A stretch of 64,000 nt of DNA from CAYQOX01 sp964419335 (lineage in GTDB: Bacteria; Hinthialibacterota; Hinthialibacteria; Hinthialibacterales; Hinthialibacteraceae). The notes beneath the pieces are model-generated. The model ran no database searches. It was not told the DNA's origin and was given only the letters and a program-made list of their open reading frames with translations. The translations under genes were made by a program, and so were the position numbers. The stretch lies in NCBI GenBank assembly GCA_964419335.1, contig CAYQOX010000004.1, forward strand, positions 62,001-126,000. The letters are read 5' to 3'. This document shows positions 61,633 through 64,000 of the stretch, in pieces (within the stretch, counting starts at the first letter, position 1; the number at the start of each line of letters is the position of its first letter).

Positions 61633-62631
61633 ATGGTAACACGAATTGGAATGATCTCGTTCGCCCACCTTCATGCGCATGCCTATGCTGGCTGTTTACA
61701 GCAATTGGGCGATCAAGTCGACATAACGGGAATTTATGATGACGACAGCGAACGTGGGAAAAAAGTCGCCCAGGAATTAGGAAAACCCTTTATTGAATCA
61801 TGCGATCAATTACTTTCCTCGGTCGATGGCGTGGTGATATGCAGCGAAAACGCCAAACATAAAGATTATACAATTCAAGCCGCGAACGCAGGCAAACCGA
61901 TCCTCTGTGAAAAGCCGATTTCAGTTTCTATTGAAGACGCTCAAGCGATGATTGGTGCGTGTAAAAAGAACGGTGTAGAATTGATGATCGCTTTCCCATG
62001 CCGCTTCAGCACGGTGATCCGGCGTGCGGTGCAAGTCGTGAAAGAAGGACACCTCGGGAAGATTTTAGCGCTGAAAGGAACCAACCGTGGCACCATGCCA
62101 GGTGGATGGTTTGTTGATAAAAATCTATCCGGAGGCGGCGCGGTGTTGGATCACACGGTACACGTGGTCGACGTTTGGCGCTGGATGATGGAATCCGAAG
62201 TTTCAAAGGTGTATGCCGAAGTGGATCAGCGGTTTTATCCCGATATTCAAATCGATGACACGGGTCTCTTGTCGTTAGAGTTCGATAACGGCGTTTTCGC
62301 TACCCTGGATACTTCCTGGTCACGTCCTAATGAAGCCTATCCTACGTGGGGTGATGTGACCATGGAAATCTTGGGTGAGCGAGGCTCTATCACTTTGGAT
62401 GCGTTTAAACAGAAAATTGAAGTGTATAATAATAAAGTAAAAAAAGCCCAGTGGATCCCTTGGACAGACGATATTAACTTTTATATGGTGCAAGGTTTTG
62501 TTCAAATGATCCAAGAGAAAAAATCATCGCCGGTCCCAGGCCAAGACGGGTTAAAAGCGATGGAAGTGGCTTTGGGGGCTTATCAATCTGTGGATCGTGG
62601 CGAACCGGTTTCTTTGCCGCTAACCCCATAA
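61633..62631 (+). CDS. Gfo/Idh/MocA oxidoreductase (third of three)
   Basis: 332 residues from the ATG at 61633, with AAAGGAAA upstream; the frame opens with a GTG at 61606. The N-terminal motif reads RIGMISFAHLHAHAYAG, with the usual GxGxxG loop replaced by SFAHLHAHAY as in a recognised subgroup of the family. The EKP motif LCEKPISV is present, as is the C-domain GGGAVLDHTVHVVDVWRWMMES with catalytic His and Asp. It is followed after 21 bases by the response regulator gene. Confidence 0.9.
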   Translation: MVTRIGMISFAHLHAHAYAGCLQQLGDQVDITGIYDDDSERGKKVAQELGKPFIESCDQLLSSVDGVVICSENAKHKDYTIQAANAGKPILCEKPISVSIEDAQAMIGACKKNGVELMIAFPCRFSTVIRRAVQVVKEGHLGKILALKGTNRGTMPGGWFVDKNLSGGGAVLDHTVHVVDVWRWMMESEVSKVYAEVDQRFYPDIQIDDTGLLSLEFDNGVFATLDTSWSRPNEAYPTWGDVTMEILGERGSITLDAFKQKIEVYNNKVKKAQWIPWTDDINFYMVQGFVQMIQEKKSSPVPGQDGLKAMEVALGAYQSVDRGEPVSLPLTP

Positions 62632-62652
62632 AAGAAAAGGAAAGAAATATTC

Positions 62653-63894
62653 ATGGGCAGGCAAAAGAAAATTCTTGTCGTAGATGATAACCCGCAATAC
62701 CGCTCCGCGGTGGTGCGTAATTTAACCATGGCGGGCTACGATATTACGGAAGCGGAAGATTCCGACGAGGGGATGGAAAAGATTCAGTTGGAAGATCCCC
62801 AAGTGATCATCACCGATCTGGACATGCGAACTCACGATGAAGGATTGAATTTCATCCAAAACGTAAAAGAGCGCTTCCCAACCCTGCCAATTATAATGAT
62901 TTCGGCTGTAGGTACTTTTGATGAGGGAGCCCTCGCCCGTCAATACGGAGCCATGTTTGTCTTGAGTAAATCCCGTATTGAAGAAGAAATCGAGACTCTT
63001 TATTCACGTTTGGAGACCATTTTTAAGCATTTGGAAACCATTGAATCACTCCAGAAACGATTGGATACCATCTTGGAAGAAGATGAAACTACAATAAAAG
63101 CATTCCAAGAAGAACTACAAGAATTGCTTCATAATAGCGATTTAGACCCAGGATTTAAGAGCGAAATCTATGAAATGCACGATCGATTGGAGCGGCAAGC
63201 CACCAAACCGGCAGGGTGGTTAGAAAGCCTGGATGCGAATACCACCTTACAAGATATACAAAAGGAACTACCAGAAGCCAAAAAGTTGGATGAAGAAACC
63301 CAAACGATGCTCTCAGTAGCAGAAAGTCTTTTTCATTCTCCTTCCTCTGGCAGTTTATCGGTTGCACGCAACATTAGTTTTTCTTATTCATTCGCGGTAG
63401 AGCATGAAGTGAAATTACGTATAGGGCGTAAAGTCTCACGGCTGCTAATCCAAGAAAACATCGGGAAACTAGCCACTCAATTTTACGATGAGAAATTAGG
63501 GAATTTGGATATTTTCTTTAATCAATATTTGATCCGTACGATTCAACAATACCAAATGGAATTGAATTCGGATATAACCCGTCAGGTGATGGAGCGGATT
63601 CTACAGCATGGATCCAAATACAAACCCGATGGATTGAAAGCCCTTGGGGTCATTCTCTTTTGTTGGGGACGCAAACACGAATTTAGCAACCGTGAAGGCA
63701 AAGTCGAAGTTCGAAACCCTCTCAACATTAAAGGACTCACCGATGAAGAAACAACACAGTTGGCCAGTCAATTGATTTTGCTGCAACACCTGCGTAATCC
63801 TTTTATTCATCCCGAATTCAATGAGCGAGAAAAGACAGAATCCGTGCGGCAAACCTCCTTTACCTGTCTCTCGCTCGTGAGTCAATTGGTATAA
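62653..63894 (+). CDS. Response regulator with a helical HEPN-like output domain
   Basis: 413 residues. Receiver domain at 5-125 with the acidic pair D11-D12, phospho-acceptor D55 (IITDLDMR), S84 (MISAVG) and K106 (LSKSRI). A coiled coil follows (about 110-185). The C-terminal 230 residues are helical and of no named family known to me, but end with LQHLRNPFIHPEFNE, which contains the RN-x3-H motif (R381, N382, H386) typical of HEPN domains. No DNA-binding helix-turn-helix is visible. It is in the same run as the three Gfo/Idh genes. The kinase that would phosphorylate it is not adjacent. Confidence 0.82.
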   Translation: MGRQKKILVVDDNPQYRSAVVRNLTMAGYDITEAEDSDEGMEKIQLEDPQVIITDLDMRTHDEGLNFIQNVKERFPTLPIIMISAVGTFDEGALARQYGAMFVLSKSRIEEEIETLYSRLETIFKHLETIESLQKRLDTILEEDETTIKAFQEELQELLHNSDLDPGFKSEIYEMHDRLERQATKPAGWLESLDANTTLQDIQKELPEAKKLDEETQTMLSVAESLFHSPSSGSLSVARNISFSYSFAVEHEVKLRIGRKVSRLLIQENIGKLATQFYDEKLGNLDIFFNQYLIRTIQQYQMELNSDITRQVMERILQHGSKYKPDGLKALGVILFCWGRKHEFSNREGKVEVRNPLNIKGLTDEETTQLASQLILLQHLRNPFIHPEFNEREKTESVRQTSFTCLSLVSQLV

Positions 63895-63907
63895 AAACGA
63901 ATCGATC

Positions 63908-64000
63908 GTGCGTATTTTCTTTCTCTTTCCCCAGATTCCCTTTCCTCCCCATAGCGGTGGACGCATCGTAACTTGGAACACCTTCAAACGCTTCGCTAAA
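63908..64000 (+). CDS. Glycosyltransferase, N-terminal fragment cut by the window edge
   Basis: 31 codons from a GTG at 63908: (M)RIFFLFPQIPFPPHSGGRI... The FPQIPFPPHSGGRI opening is the usual N-terminus of GT4 glycosyltransferases of the PEP-CTERM/capsule type (YPPxxGxxxR). It starts 14 bases after the response regulator stop. The rest lies outside the window. Confidence 0.6.
   Translation, partial: MRIFFLFPQIPFPPHSGGRIVTWNTFKRFAK

Noticed and set aside
1..64000. CRISPR array, tRNA or rRNA genes, transposase, prophage genes
   Set aside because: No regularly spaced repeats, cloverleaf genes, IS-end structures or phage proteins were recognised by eye. A tRNAscan or CRISPR search would settle it.

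Overview
The window reads as a chromosomal segment of an uncultured Gram-negative bacterium of moderate GC. Outer-membrane features (a beta-barrel ending in Phe, lipoprotein signals, a bifunctional penicillin-binding protein) sit beside traits common in Planctomycetes-like and candidate-phylum genomes: six Gfo/Idh/MocA oxidoreductases, three of them with Tat-like leaders, a DUF362 protein, a GH106-like hydrolase, a WD40-cohesin-dockerin protein, a MtaA-like UROD protein, and the bacillithiol gene bshA. No rRNA or tRNA was found, so the phylum is not fixed. Candidates such as Hydrogenedentota, Poribacteria or Hinthialibacterota are a guess from gene content only.

Layout. 1-13 kb: a partial hybrid histidine kinase, SppA, a WecA/TagO-type transferase, an EF-hand lipoprotein with DUF1015, a PBP1A-type enzyme, and a dehydrogenase/oxidoreductase/sugar isomerase group. 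13-25 kb: a membrane-anchored methyltransferase, an orphan HdrA-tail ferredoxin with no normal start codon, the WD40-cohesin-dockerin protein, pyrE, a VWA-type membrane protein, an ECF sigma factor with two partner genes, DUF362, a C45-type hydrolase, and a UROD-family protein behind a perfect palindromic operator. 25-29.5 kb: a tightly overlapping polysaccharide operon (WecG/TagA/CpsF, GT4, O-antigen ligase/polymerase, Fe-ADH). 30-38 kb: larC, a flippase-like protein, a chemoreceptor with a duplicated sensor, and a membrane glycosyltransferase fused to NPCBM. 37.7-38.45 kb is a scar with a truncated thioesterase facing a truncated, GC-richer PAS fragment.

38.5-45.1 kb is the most striking part. 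A minus-strand operon encodes an 11-heme lipoprotein, a cysteine-free beta-barrel and an 8-heme secreted cytochrome. Divergent from it is an 11-heme cytochrome fused to a cytochrome-b membrane domain. Together they carry 30 c-type heme motifs and every compartment needed to carry electrons from quinol across both membranes. An ArsR-type regulator lies just downstream.

46-64 kb: leuB, bshA, two paralogous Tat-type Gfo/Idh proteins, proA-nadD, a transglutaminase-TPR protein, a GH106-like enzyme, and argS. A cassette of three more Gfo/Idh genes follows, leading into a response regulator with a HEPN-like tail and the start of a glycosyltransferase at the right edge. Apart from the scar and a HigA remnant at 45.2 kb, no insertion sequences, prophage genes or CRISPR arrays were seen.
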